A DNA stretch of 18,210 nt from SAR116 cluster bacterium. GTDB lineage: Bacteria; Pseudomonadota; Alphaproteobacteria; Puniceispirillales; UBA1172. Position 1 is the first letter of the stretch. Every line of letters begins with the position of its first letter. Shown piece after piece: positions 8,109-16,357 of the stretch. A program made the translations under genes and the position numbers. Under the pieces are notes generated by a model that saw only the letters and a program-made list of their open reading frames with translations, did not search any database and was not told the DNA's origin. The stretch spans positions 1 through 18,210 of the forward strand of contig NZIT01000045.1 of assembly GCA_002691725.1 (NCBI GenBank), given 5' to 3'.

Positions 8109-8777
8109 TTAAAAATCAAGATTTGTGTAATGGCCAGGCGGCGACATGCCTGTGACTTGATCGGCGAGCAACGGCCGAAATGATGGGCGCGACTTTATCC
8201 GCGCATACCATATTTTCAGCTCACCCCAATCATCCCAATTAATATCATTCATGAAATCCAGCACTGATAATGATGCCGCCGCCATCAGATCAGCGATAGA
8301 CATCTTTGATCCAGCTAACCACTGGCGATGTTCCACCAAATGATTGAAATAGGCTAGGTGGACGCCCAGATTGCTAAGCGCGGTGCGAATAACCACAGAG
8401 GATGGCACTCCCCCGCCTGTCATTCGGCGAATCAGGCGCTCATTGAGCAAAGGTTGCATCACGTCACGATCAAACCGCCTGCAAAGCCAATCGAATAATC
8501 GGCGTATCTCTGCGCGTTCTGCTGGGCGGCCCTGCAATAATGGCTTCTCTTGCAATATATCATCAAAATATTCAGCAATGACATAAGCGCCGCATAGCAC
8601 TGTCCCATCATCTTCGACTAGAACAGGAACCGTTCCAGCAACATTAAGTTTAAGAAATGCCGCTTCTGATTTCCAATACTCTTCTAGTTTTGGCAGAAAC
8701 TCCATTTTTTGCTCATCAAGATAGATACGCACAAACCGCGATGCCGATGACAACATATAGTGATGCAGAACACGCAT
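8109..8777 (-). CDS. Glutathione S-transferase family protein
   Basis: This is a soluble GST-like protein of 222 residues. The N-terminal thioredoxin-like domain (about 1-80) starts MRVLHHYMLSSASRFVRIYL and has the cis-proline segment GTVPVLVEDDGTVLCGAYVIAEYF, typical of the glutathione-binding site. The C-terminal helical domain includes WLAGSKMSIADLMAAASLSVL, the usual hydrophobic-staple region. The substrate cannot be told from sequence. The ATG at 8777 is chosen because AGGTGA lies 9 bases upstream. A GTG at 8786 in the same frame overlaps that ribosome-binding site. The upstream acetyltransferase stop (8780) is separated by only 2 bases, so the ribosome-binding site lies inside the acetyltransferase gene and translation is probably coupled. 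Confidence 0.88.
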   Translation of the reverse strand: MRVLHHYMLSSASRFVRIYLDEQKMEFLPKLEEYWKSEAAFLKLNVAGTVPVLVEDDGTVLCGAYVIAEYFDDILQEKPLLQGRPAERAEIRRLFDWLCRRFDRDVMQPLLNERLIRRMTGGGVPSSVVIRTALSNLGVHLAYFNHLVEHRQWLAGSKMSIADLMAAASLSVLDFMNDINWDDWGELKIWYARIKSRPSFRPLLADQVTGMSPPGHYTNLDF

Positions 8778-8779
8778 GA

Positions 8780-9358
8780 TCAGCACTCACCTGTGATCTG
8801 CTGAGCAGGTTCAACATCAATAGGCGCATCTGTGGGCGCATCTGTGGACATTGGCATAATCGGCCAAGGTTTTTCGGGCATAGCATCTGGCCGCGCGGAT
8901 ACCAATGGCAATAAATGCAGGCGTTCAGGTTCAATATGCGCGGGTAGCGTGATATCATCATAACTCACAGGATTAAATCCAAACTTCAGATAATATTCGG
9001 GCTCACCTGAAATGAAGCACCATTCCCACTGCCCCGTTTGGGCAAGAGCAAGGCTTTGCTGCACCAACGCGACACCAATGCCCTTGCCGCGAACACTTGG
9101 GTCAACCGCCAATGGTCCAAGCAAGATAGAAGGCCGCTCAGCGATTAAAATAGGCCAGTATCGAATTGAGCCTAATAACTGCCCATTCGCATCAGCAACC
9201 AGCGACAAGTCTTCAATCGCATCCCCATAACGAAGCCTCCAGATTGCCCGACCAGCATGTGACGGTGCAAACCCAAGACCCATCAAGCGCTCAATTTCAC
9301 TTTTATCTTGCAGGATTTGCTGTCTTATCTGGTACGAAAGATCAACAGTACTCATCAT
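8780..9358 (-). CDS. GNAT-family N-acetyltransferase
   Basis: This is a predicted acetyl-CoA dependent acetyltransferase of 192 residues, closest in pattern to the YhbS-type (COG3153) GNAT group. The acetyl-CoA loop is visible in LGPLAVDPSVRGKGIGVALV (R/Q-x-x-G-x-G/A motif as RGKGIG), followed by FISGEPEYYLKFGFNPVSY, which is characteristic of this group. The substrate is unknown. The last ~25 residues (MPMSTDAPTDAPIDVEPAQQ) are a low-complexity acidic tail containing a duplicated TDAP, encoded by a perfect 12-bp tandem duplication. The start could be either of two adjacent ATGs (9358 or 9355), and the Shine-Dalgarno is weak. It lies 33 bp after gltB and is coupled to the GST-like gene, so it may be read from the gltD promoter. 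Confidence 0.88.
   Translation of the reverse strand: MMSTVDLSYQIRQQILQDKSEIERLMGLGFAPSHAGRAIWRLRYGDAIEDLSLVADANGQLLGSIRYWPILIAERPSILLGPLAVDPSVRGKGIGVALVQQSLALAQTGQWEWCFISGEPEYYLKFGFNPVSYDDITLPAHIEPERLHLLPLVSARPDAMPEKPWPIMPMSTDAPTDAPIDVEPAQQITGEC
8823..8846. repeat. Perfect 12-bp tandem duplication in the GNAT tail
   Basis: GGCGCATCTGTG is present twice head to tail (8823-8834, 8835-8846). It encodes the repeated Thr-Asp-Ala-Pro in the non-conserved tail of the acetyltransferase and keeps the frame. Confidence 0.9.
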
Positions 9359-9391
9359 TATGTGTCTTTATTGCTAATAGCGATGTTGTAA

Positions 9392-12300
9392 TTAGGCCAT
9401 TGCCTCACCTTCATCGGACACGTTAACAGGATGCGCTAGTCTCGGCAATACTTCATGCGGGACAATCTGCCAAAACTGCTTCACTATAACATCCCAATTG
9501 ATCAACATTTGATTAGCCAAAGGTGATGATGTCCGATCACGATGCTCCGTCACTAATGCCTTTAAGTGATCAGACCAATGATCATTATCAATCCGGTAAA
9601 GCCCTATGCTTTCAGGGTTAACCTGATCTTTGAACTGATTTTCAGGATCATAGACAAATGCCATACCGCCAGTCATGCCAGCCCCAAAGTTAGACCCAAC
9701 TTGCCCAAGGATAACAACCTCACCGCCGGTCATATATTCACAGCCATTGGTGCCGCATCCTTCGACAACGGCGGTTGCCCCAGAATTCCGAACAGCAAGC
9801 CGCTCGCCTGCCTGACCAGAGGCAAAAAGCCGTCCTGACGTTGCCCCGTAAAGCACCGTATTACCAATAATTGTATGCTCATGGGGGATGAGATTTGATG
9901 CCGCCATCGGCCGAATACAGATCATGCCGCCAGATAATCCTTTGCCAACATAATCATTCGCATCACCATAGACATCCAGCTTCAAGCCCTGAACAGCAAA
10001 AGCACCCAGAGATTGCCCGGCAGAACCACGCAGACGCACCGTAATGGTTGCTTCTTTCAGACCAGTCATACCAAACTTTTGGGTAATATGTGATGAAAGC
10101 CTTGTGCCAACCGCGCGTTCAGTATTTCTGACATTATAGGATAGCTGTGTGCGCTGGCCACGTTCAAGCGCATGGCTGGCATCTTTCAAAATGAACGCAT
10201 CTAATGTATCCGGCACTTCATTTCGCGCCAGTGACGGGGTTTTGCGTTTAGCCGTTCCATCAGCCCGAACAAGAATAGGGTTAAGATCAAGATCATCCAG
10301 CGCCGCGTAACCACGGCTAACCTGACGCAGCATATCTGTTCTGCCAACAATTTCTTCCAGCGATGACACGCCAAGTGAAGCCAGAATCTCACGCACTTCT
10401 TCGGCTAGATGCGTGAAAAGCTGAACAACTTTTTCAGGTGTTCCCGTAAACTTGGCGCGCAGGTCATCACGCTGTGTGCAGACGCCAACCGGGCATGTGT
10501 TAGAATGACATTGCCGAACCATGATACAGCCCATAGCAATTAGCGATGATGTGCCTATTCCATATTCATCCGCGCCAAGCATAGCGGCAATGACGACATC
10601 ACGCCCTGTTTTCAGACCGCCATCTGTTCGGAGGATCACCTTATCGCGCAGGCCGTTCATGGTTAACACCTGATGCGCCTCCGACAAGCCCATTTCCCAC
10701 GGCAAGCCAGCATGTTTGATAGATGATTGTGGGCTGGCGCCAGTGCCGCCGCCATGACCAGAGATCAAGATCGTATCAGCCTTGGCTTTTGCCACTCCAG
10801 CGGCAATCGTGCCAATCCCTGTTGAGGCAACGAGCTTAACGCAGACTCGCGCCTTTGGGTTAATCTGCTTGAGGTCATAGATCAGCTGAGCCAAATCCTC
10901 GATAGAATAAATGTCATGATGCGGCGGTGGTGAGATTAATGTCACCCCCGGCGTTGAATGGCGCAATCTGGCAATCAGACTATCGACCTTGATGCCGGGC
11001 AGCTGCCCACCCTCACCCGGTTTTGCGCCTTGAGCAACTTTAATTTCCAATTCTTCACATGAATTAAGATATTCTGCCGTCACGCCAAAACGCCCTGACG
11101 CTACTTGCTTGATCGCTGATGACGGATTATCGCCATTCTCACGCAGAACAAAACGAGCTGGGTCTTCACCGCCTTCGCCTGAATCTGATTTTGCGCCAAT
11201 GCGGTTCATCGCAATAGATAGCGTTTCATGAGCTTCGGGGCTTAGCGCACCAAGCGATATCCCCGGCGACACTAGCCGTTTGCGGATAGCTGTGATGCTT
11301 TGCACATCATCGGTGGCTTTAGCAGCATATTGCGGCACAAAATCGAGCAAATCACGCAAATTGACAGGGCCGCCCTTGGCGACGCCCGCGCTATACGCTT
11401 TCCAGGCATCATAACTGCCTGTATCGCAAGCCCGTTGCATCGCGTGAATAGTGTTGGCGTCAAAGGCATGGCTTTCCCCAGATTTGCGGAAGCGGAAGAA
11501 CCCGCCAACAGGCAACACCGTCTGCTGTTCTGCCCAAGCCTGTTGATGCAAGGCTCTGATCTGGCTGAAAATACCTGTTAAGCCAAGGCCGGAAATACGT
11601 GAGGTCATTGGCGGGAAATATTGTGAGACCAATGACCGCGACAGGCCAAGCGATTCAAAATTATAGCCGCCCCGATATGATGCGAGAACAGAAATGCCCA
11701 TTTTGGACATGATTTTAAGCAGCCCGTTTTCAATCGCTGTTCGGTAATTGCCAATAACCGTTTCAAGCGTCAGGCCTTTGAATAAGCCGCGACTATACCG
11801 ATCTCTCAGGCTCGCTTCGGCAAGCCACGGCGTCACTGTCGTTGCGCCAACCCCAATCAAAACCGCAAAATGATGAACATCGAGACATTCGCCACTGAGT
11901 AGATTAATAGATGTAAATGTCCGCAATTGCCGCCTGACCAAATGCGTGTGAACCGCACCAACCGCCAGCACAGAAGGGATAGCCATCCGCTTGGCTGAGG
12001 TGTTGCGATCATCCAGAATAAGATGCTCAGCCCCGCCACGAACCGCTTCTTCGGCCTCGCGTTCAATCTGATCTATGACTTTCTGAAATCCGTCTTCACC
12101 AATATCAATCGGATAGGTGACATCAATCACCGAAGCCCGATCACCCAGATATTCATGCAATGAGGCAGCTTCTGCCATGGTAAGCACAGGCGAGTTAAGC
12201 AGCAGATGATCACATTGATCAGCGCTTTCATCCAAAATATTGCCCAGATTTCCCAGCCGTGTCCGCAAGGTCATGACATGGCGTTCACGCAAAGAGTCGA

Positions 12301-13957
12301 TCGGCGGATTAGTAACTTGTGAGAAGTTCTGGCGGAAAAAATGATGCAAGCCGCGATAGGTATTTGACAACACCGCTAAAGGCGTGTCATCGCCCATTGA
12401 CCCAACCGCTTCCTTGCCATCTTCGCCCATCGGCTGAAGCAACAACTCCAAATCTTCGAGCGTCCAGCCAGCGGTATATTGGCGCCGCCGCAAGTCATCC
12501 CCGGCAATCATGTCTACCGGCTCTTTGCGGCTAGCGGATAGCAGATCATCCATAATCTTCGACCTGCCCAACCACTGCCCCCAATCACGCCGATTAACCA
12601 GCATGTCTTTCAATTCAGCATCATGGTAAATGCGGCCTTCGGCCAGGTTAACGCCGATCATCTCACCAGGGCCTAACCGGCTCTTTTCGATAACCTTTTG
12701 TTCATCAACCTGCACCATGCCAGTTTCAGAGCCGGCAATGATAAAGCCATCATTTGTCACCGTCACACGCAAAGGCCGCAAGCCATTACGATCAACCGAT
12801 GCCAGCACCCAATCACCAGATGCCATAGCAAGAGCAGCAGGGCCATCCCACGGTTCCATGACCGCATTACAATAACCATAAAGGTCTTTCAGCTTTTGGT
12901 CAGCATCATCACCTGTTGCTTCAGGCACCATCATGGTCTTTACCATCGGCAAGTCACGCGCCCCGTGAAGCATTAATTCAAACACCGCATCAAGGGCTGC
13001 TGAATCTGATGAGCCGCCCTGAATAACTGGCTTGAGATGTTCAACATCATCACCGAATAAGGGTGAGGTCATGCGGTCTTCGTGACAGGTCATCCAGTTC
13101 TGGTTACCGCGAAAAGTATTAATCTCACCATTATGGGCCAGAACGCGGAACGGCTGGGCGAGTTTCCATGTTGGAAACGTGTTGGTAGAATAGCGCTGAT
13201 GATAGACCGCAAAACGTGAAATAAAACGCTCATCTTTGAGATCAGGATAAAAATCCGACACTTGTTCAGCAAGGAACATGCCCTTATAAATGATCGAGCG
13301 AACCGAGAATGAGCATAGATAAAACTCCATAATTCGTTCAGCAAGCACGGCATTTTCAATCTTTCGGCGGATCACATAAAGCTGTCTTTCAACATCAGCC
13401 TCACTGACATTATCAGGCGCAGAAAACATAATCTGTTCAATTTCAGGGCGCGTCGCATCTGCCCGGTCACCAATCACAGAAATATCAACTGGCACCTGAC
13501 GCCAGCCATAAATCCGAAAACCTGCGGCCAGTATCTCGTTCTCAACAATACAGCGGCAGGTTTCCTGGGCAGCCATATCTGTGCGCGGCAAGAACACCAT
13601 ACCAACACCAATACGGCCATCATCAACAACATGCCCTGTATGTTCAATATGCTCAGCAAAGAAATCACGCGGAATCTCAAGATGAATTCCTGCCCCATCA
13701 CCTGTCTTGCCATCAGCATCAACCGCACCCCGATGCCAAACCGCTTTCAAGGCTTCAATGGCTTTATCAACAACCTGACGCGATGCGGTTCCATCAATGG
13801 CGGCAACAAGCCCAACACCACAAGCATCATGCTCTTGTTCAGGTGACCAGACACCACCAGATTGCAGTCGATCCTGCATATCGAGCCTATGTTCAAGCCA
13901 CTGGGATTTAACAGACTGGGATTTAACCAACTGGGATTTTTTATCAATTCTGGTCAT
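9392..13957 (-). CDS. gltB: Glutamate synthase (NADPH) large subunit
   Basis: The alpha subunit of GOGAT hydrolyses glutamine and channels the ammonia to 2-oxoglutarate, giving two glutamates. At 1521 residues it is full length. An N-terminal propeptide of 45 residues precedes the catalytic Cys46 in HDACGVGLVAA, which in this family is exposed by processing. The class II amidotransferase domain runs to about 440, with HQRYSTNTFPTW and HNGEINTFRGN. A central domain is followed by the FMN/synthase domain (about 830-1240) containing KPGEGGQLPG and GHGGGTGASP. The [3Fe-4S] ligands are C1144, C1150 and C1155 in CIMVRQCHSNTCPVGVC. The C-terminal GXGXG beta-helix contains GATSGRLFASGQAGER. A TAGGA Shine-Dalgarno lies about 8 bases before the ATG. 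The odd feature is a triplicated 15-bp unit in the propeptide. The gene follows gltD by 100 bp. Confidence 0.98.
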   Translation of the reverse strand: MTRIDKKSQLVKSQSVKSQWLEHRLDMQDRLQSGGVWSPEQEHDACGVGLVAAIDGTASRQVVDKAIEALKAVWHRGAVDADGKTGDGAGIHLEIPRDFFAEHIEHTGHVVDDGRIGVGMVFLPRTDMAAQETCRCIVENEILAAGFRIYGWRQVPVDISVIGDRADATRPEIEQIMFSAPDNVSEADVERQLYVIRRKIENAVLAERIMEFYLCSFSVRSIIYKGMFLAEQVSDFYPDLKDERFISRFAVYHQRYSTNTFPTWKLAQPFRVLAHNGEINTFRGNQNWMTCHEDRMTSPLFGDDVEHLKPVIQGGSSDSAALDAVFELMLHGARDLPMVKTMMVPEATGDDADQKLKDLYGYCNAVMEPWDGPAALAMASGDWVLASVDRNGLRPLRVTVTNDGFIIAGSETGMVQVDEQKVIEKSRLGPGEMIGVNLAEGRIYHDAELKDMLVNRRDWGQWLGRSKIMDDLLSASRKEPVDMIAGDDLRRRQYTAGWTLEDLELLLQPMGEDGKEAVGSMGDDTPLAVLSNTYRGLHHFFRQNFSQVTNPPIDSLRERHVMTLRTRLGNLGNILDESADQCDHLLLNSPVLTMAEAASLHEYLGDRASVIDVTYPIDIGEDGFQKVIDQIEREAEEAVRGGAEHLILDDRNTSAKRMAIPSVLAVGAVHTHLVRRQLRTFTSINLLSGECLDVHHFAVLIGVGATTVTPWLAEASLRDRYSRGLFKGLTLETVIGNYRTAIENGLLKIMSKMGISVLASYRGGYNFESLGLSRSLVSQYFPPMTSRISGLGLTGIFSQIRALHQQAWAEQQTVLPVGGFFRFRKSGESHAFDANTIHAMQRACDTGSYDAWKAYSAGVAKGGPVNLRDLLDFVPQYAAKATDDVQSITAIRKRLVSPGISLGALSPEAHETLSIAMNRIGAKSDSGEGGEDPARFVLRENGDNPSSAIKQVASGRFGVTAEYLNSCEELEIKVAQGAKPGEGGQLPGIKVDSLIARLRHSTPGVTLISPPPHHDIYSIEDLAQLIYDLKQINPKARVCVKLVASTGIGTIAAGVAKAKADTILISGHGGGTGASPQSSIKHAGLPWEMGLSEAHQVLTMNGLRDKVILRTDGGLKTGRDVVIAAMLGADEYGIGTSSLIAMGCIMVRQCHSNTCPVGVCTQRDDLRAKFTGTPEKVVQLFTHLAEEVREILASLGVSSLEEIVGRTDMLRQVSRGYAALDDLDLNPILVRADGTAKRKTPSLARNEVPDTLDAFILKDASHALERGQRTQLSYNVRNTERAVGTRLSSHITQKFGMTGLKEATITVRLRGSAGQSLGAFAVQGLKLDVYGDANDYVGKGLSGGMICIRPMAASNLIPHEHTIIGNTVLYGATSGRLFASGQAGERLAVRNSGATAVVEGCGTNGCEYMTGGEVVILGQVGSNFGAGMTGGMAFVYDPENQFKDQVNPESIGLYRIDNDHWSDHLKALVTEHRDRTSSPLANQMLINWDVIVKQFWQIVPHEVLPRLAHPVNVSDEGEAMA
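13901..13945. repeat. 15-bp tandem repeat in the gltB propeptide
   Basis: Three head-to-tail units start at 13901, 13916 and 13931, each opening CTGGGATTT. The first two match at 12 of 12 leading bases and the third diverges at its end. In the gltB frame they encode a repeated Val-Lys-Ser-Gln-x within residues 6-19, upstream of the catalytic Cys46. That segment is expected to be removed from the mature enzyme. Confidence 0.88.
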
Positions 13958-14057
13958 GGTCTTATTCCTAAATCTTCACAAAATGTTACTTGTTCATGTT
14001 TTGCTGCCAGCACCTTACCAGCCAAAACACCAGCAAAAGGGCGATACTTGATAGTGA
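13958..14057 (-). other. gltD-gltB spacer with inverted repeat
   Basis: The spacer is 100 bp. TTTTGCTG (13999-14006) and CAGCAAAA (14031-14038) form an 8-bp inverted repeat with a 24-base loop. There is no U-run after it, so it does not look like a terminator. It may be an mRNA processing or stability element between the two subunit cistrons, or chance. The gltB leader just before its ATG nearly repeats the gltD leader (AGGAATAA in both). Confidence 0.35.
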
Positions 14058-15527
14058 TCAGGAGGCCGCTTTTTGCTCAGCAGAGATTGCTTTTTTGGCG
14101 GTCTGGCTAGTTAACCATTCGTCAATTTGCGTGGCGGCATCACGGCCATCTCTAATCCCCCAGACAACTAATGAGGCACCGCGAACGATATCACCTGCGG
14201 CAAAGACCCCATCAACGCTAGTCATCATGGTCCGCCAATCAATGCTGATCGTCCCCCAACGAGATACTTTCAGACGCGGCTCATGGAACATATTCGGCAT
14301 GTCCTCGGGATCAAACCCTAATGCCATGATCACCATATCAGCATCAAGCGTGTAATCAGAGTTCTTAATCGGCTCTGGGCTTTGACGACCGCTCGTATCA
14401 GCAGCGCCAAGACGGCTCCGTTGGCATATCACACCAGTAACCTTGCCATCCGCATCACGCGCCAGACCAGTAGGCTGTGACAGCCACTCAAATGTCACGC
14501 CTTCTTCTTCGGCATTCATCACCTCACGCGCTGATCCAGGCATGTTGGCGCGGTCACGGCGATAGACACATGTCACTGAATTTGCCTCTTGGCGGATAGC
14601 CGTTCTGACGCAATCCATGGCGGTATCGCCGCCGCCTATGACGACGACGTTTTTGCCCTTAACATCCAACTGACCACTAGCATGAGCGGCAACCGTATCA
14701 CCCAGACCAAGACGATTTGACGCCGTCAGATAATCAAGGGCAGGAACGATCTGATCATCGCTATCGCTTTTGCCTTTCAACTCAATTTCTCTGGCCTTAT
14801 AGACGCCTGTCGCAATCAAAACCGCGTCATGCTTTTTCTTGATTTGATCAAAGCTGATATCGTCACCAATCTGACAGTTCAGCTCAAAACTGATGCCGCC
14901 ATCACGCAACAAAGCCTCACGCCGGGCGACCACCTCTTTTTCCAGCTTAAAGCCCGGAATACCATAAATCAGCAAGCCGCCAACGCGGTCATATCTGTCA
15001 TAGACGGTGATCTGATAGCCTTGTCGGCGCAATTGTTCAGCCGCCGCAAGTCCCGCAGGGCCAGCGCCAATAACACCAATGCTTTCCGCACGCTCAGACA
15101 TCGGTTGCGGCGGCTTGACCCAGCCATTTTCAAACGCCGTTTCGGTAATATGACGTTCAACCGCGCCAATGGTGACGCTCTCAAATCCCTTCTCAATGAC
15201 GCAATTGCCTTCACATAGGCGGTCTTGCGGGCATATTCTTCCACAAATCTCAGGAAAGGTATTGGTGGCAGCAGATATTTCATAGGCTTCCTGCATGCGG
15301 CCTTCGGCAGTCAGCATAAGCCAGTCAGGAATATTATTCTGCAACGGGCAATGGGTTTGGCAAAACGGCACACCACATTGTGAGCATCTGCCAGCTTGAA
15401 GGGCAGCTTTCTCATCATTGAAATCGTCATAAATTTCAAGAAAATCACCTTTCCGCGCCTCAGCTTTACGCTTGACGGGCATTTCTTTGTCGCGTGACAC
15501 AAACTGAAGCATTGCCTTCGTAGTCAT
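14058..15527 (-). CDS. gltD: Glutamate synthase (NADPH) small subunit
   Basis: The beta subunit of GOGAT takes electrons from NADPH through FAD and passes them via iron-sulfur clusters to the FMN of GltB. The product has 489 residues, the usual length. The N-terminal ferredoxin-like region carries two four-cysteine groups: C48, C51, C56, C60 and C95, C99, C105, C109. The FAD-binding loop is GAGPAG (154-159). The NADPH loop is in VVIGGGDTAMD (295-305). A second FAD contact is ALGFDPEDMPN and the C-terminal GVFAAGDIVRGASLVVWGI. The ATG at 15527 has AAGGAA about 9 bases upstream. It is transcribed before gltB, the reverse of the E. coli gltBD order, from a well-formed promoter with operator-like repeats. 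Confidence 0.98.
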   Translation of the reverse strand: MTTKAMLQFVSRDKEMPVKRKAEARKGDFLEIYDDFNDEKAALQAGRCSQCGVPFCQTHCPLQNNIPDWLMLTAEGRMQEAYEISAATNTFPEICGRICPQDRLCEGNCVIEKGFESVTIGAVERHITETAFENGWVKPPQPMSERAESIGVIGAGPAGLAAAEQLRRQGYQITVYDRYDRVGGLLIYGIPGFKLEKEVVARREALLRDGGISFELNCQIGDDISFDQIKKKHDAVLIATGVYKAREIELKGKSDSDDQIVPALDYLTASNRLGLGDTVAAHASGQLDVKGKNVVVIGGGDTAMDCVRTAIRQEANSVTCVYRRDRANMPGSAREVMNAEEEGVTFEWLSQPTGLARDADGKVTGVICQRSRLGAADTSGRQSPEPIKNSDYTLDADMVIMALGFDPEDMPNMFHEPRLKVSRWGTISIDWRTMMTSVDGVFAAGDIVRGASLVVWGIRDGRDAATQIDEWLTSQTAKKAISAEQKAAS

Positions 15528-15559
15528 GACTTTATTCCTTATCCAAAGACCTTAATATC

Positions 15560-15574
15560 GGTCAGCATATTAAC
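15560..15574. promoter_or_regulatory. Second copy of the gltD operator-like element
   Basis: GGTCAGCATATTAAC at 15560-15574 nearly repeats GGTCAACATATTTAAC at 15610-15625, with one substitution and one base missing, in the same orientation and exactly 50 bp away. It would cover roughly +7 to +21 of the predicted transcript, so the two copies flank the promoter. Confidence 0.45.
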
Positions 15575-15587
15575 TTACATACAAAAC

Positions 15588-15615
15588 AATATAGGATTGG
15601 CGCATAATAGGTCAA
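15588..15615 (-). promoter_or_regulatory. gltD promoter (sigma70-like)
   Basis: On the minus strand TTGACC (15610-15615) and TATATT (15588-15593) are spaced by 16 bases, each matching the consensus at 5 of 6 positions. It is the best promoter in the window. Transcription would start near 15581, giving a leader of about 54 nt ahead of gltD. The -35 is embedded in an operator-like dyad. Confidence 0.6.
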
Positions 15616-15630
15616 CATATTTAACCTATT
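15606..15630. promoter_or_regulatory. Operator-like dyad over the gltD -35
   Basis: AATAGGTCAA (15606-15615), five central bases, then TTAACCTATT (15621-15630): the two 10-base arms are inverted copies with one mismatch. The left arm contains the -35 hexamer of the gltD promoter, so a bound protein would be expected to block RNA polymerase. The regulator is not identifiable; no regulator gene is adjacent. Confidence 0.55.
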
Positions 15631-15638
15631 TTGGGCAT

Positions 15639-15650
15639 AAACATATTTAA
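15639..15650. promoter_or_regulatory. Partial third copy of the element
   Basis: AAACATATTTAA at 15639-15650 shares the 11-base core AACATATTTAA with the dyad at 15614-15624, 26 bp further upstream of gltD. It lacks the GGTC flank. It could be a weak site, or simply AT-rich coincidence. Confidence 0.3.
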
Positions 15651-15794
15651 ATCTATATCATCTAAGGACGTTTATGGCAATCTTTAAGTAATTTAAGACC
15701 GAAACGGTACTATTTTATTCTTAAATGAAATAACCTGACGTAAAACCAAATGAGAGAATTAGTCAAATCAGCCCAAAGCAGTGAACAGGCGGCG

Positions 15795-16007
15795 TTACTG
15801 ATCACATCCATAAGCATCCTGAATAGCGCCTAACACTACCAGAGAGGCGTCAACGTCAAGATCGGTATTTTGATGTTGCATATAAGCTACCAAGGTGGCT
15901 TTGAGCTGATCGGGGCCGATACCTGCGGGCAGGCAGAACTGGGCTGGCTCATTATCAGTTTGTTGGAGCACCAAGTCTCTGGTGGTAAAGATATCGAATG
16001 ATTCCAT
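15795..16007 (-). CDS. Hypothetical small acidic protein, about 70 residues
   Basis: I do not recognise this protein. From the ATG at 16007 it has 70 residues, beginning MESFDIFTTRDLVLQQ and ending VVLGAIQDAYGCDQ. It has a plausible folded composition: mixed helix-like segments (DQLKATLVAYMQHQ, ASLVVLGAIQDAY), many acidic residues, two cysteines, and no signal peptide or membrane segment. Codon choice resembles the neighbouring genes, which favours a real gene. A GTG at 16019 would add four residues. Neither start has a strong Shine-Dalgarno. It lies about 180 bp upstream of the gltD promoter, on the same strand, and may be independent of it. Confidence 0.5.
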   Translation of the reverse strand: MESFDIFTTRDLVLQQTDNEPAQFCLPAGIGPDQLKATLVAYMQHQNTDLDVDASLVVLGAIQDAYGCDQ

Positions 16008-16045
16008 GATAAATACCACACAGACGGTATGATCCTGCGAATTTT

Positions 16046-16294
16046 GTGACGCGCAATGAAGCTGTAAAGCATGGCCGTCAAAGTAAACCGCCGCGGTTCA
16101 TCATCTATCATTATAATGGGGCAGATCACTGGCGCCATGGGCATTCCAGAAGAATTGAAAATGTGTTGATGGCGAGGATTGCTTCACCGCGGGATTTTGG
16201 TTTTATCGCAACAAATCCCTTTTTTAGGGTGATGCCAAGCTATCTTCCAAAAGAAAATAAACATAACTTGGTTATCAAAGCTGCCAAAGATTGA
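16046..16294 (+). CDS. Doubtful ORF, unrecognised
   Basis: An open frame of 82 codons begins with GTG at 16046 and ends with TGA. The product is basic and histidine-rich early on (FIIYHYNGADHWRHGHSRR) and contains ASPRDFGFIATNPFFRVMP. There is no Shine-Dalgarno before the GTG. Arginine is encoded several times by AGA or AGG, unlike neighbouring genes, and I recognise no family. It may be a decayed gene fragment or simply an open frame. Confidence 0.18.
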   Translation: MTRNEAVKHGRQSKPPRFIIYHYNGADHWRHGHSRRIENVLMARIASPRDFGFIATNPFFRVMPSYLPKENKHNLVIKAAKD

Positions 16295-16357
16295 GAGGAC
16301 AACAAAACAATAAAAATAAAATACACAAAAGGCGGGTATTATATGATAACTTGCCAT

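Noticed and set aside
13986..14057. A short hydrophobic peptide frame between gltD and gltB on the minus strand
   Set aside because: It is under 25 codons with no standard start plus Shine-Dalgarno pair, and may simply be the reading of an inverted repeat.
16072..16170. A second plus-strand frame from an ATG at 16072, about 32 codons, opening MAVKVNRRGSSS
   Set aside because: It is very short, has a poor ribosome-binding site and overlaps another doubtful frame. Nothing recognisable emerges from joining the two.
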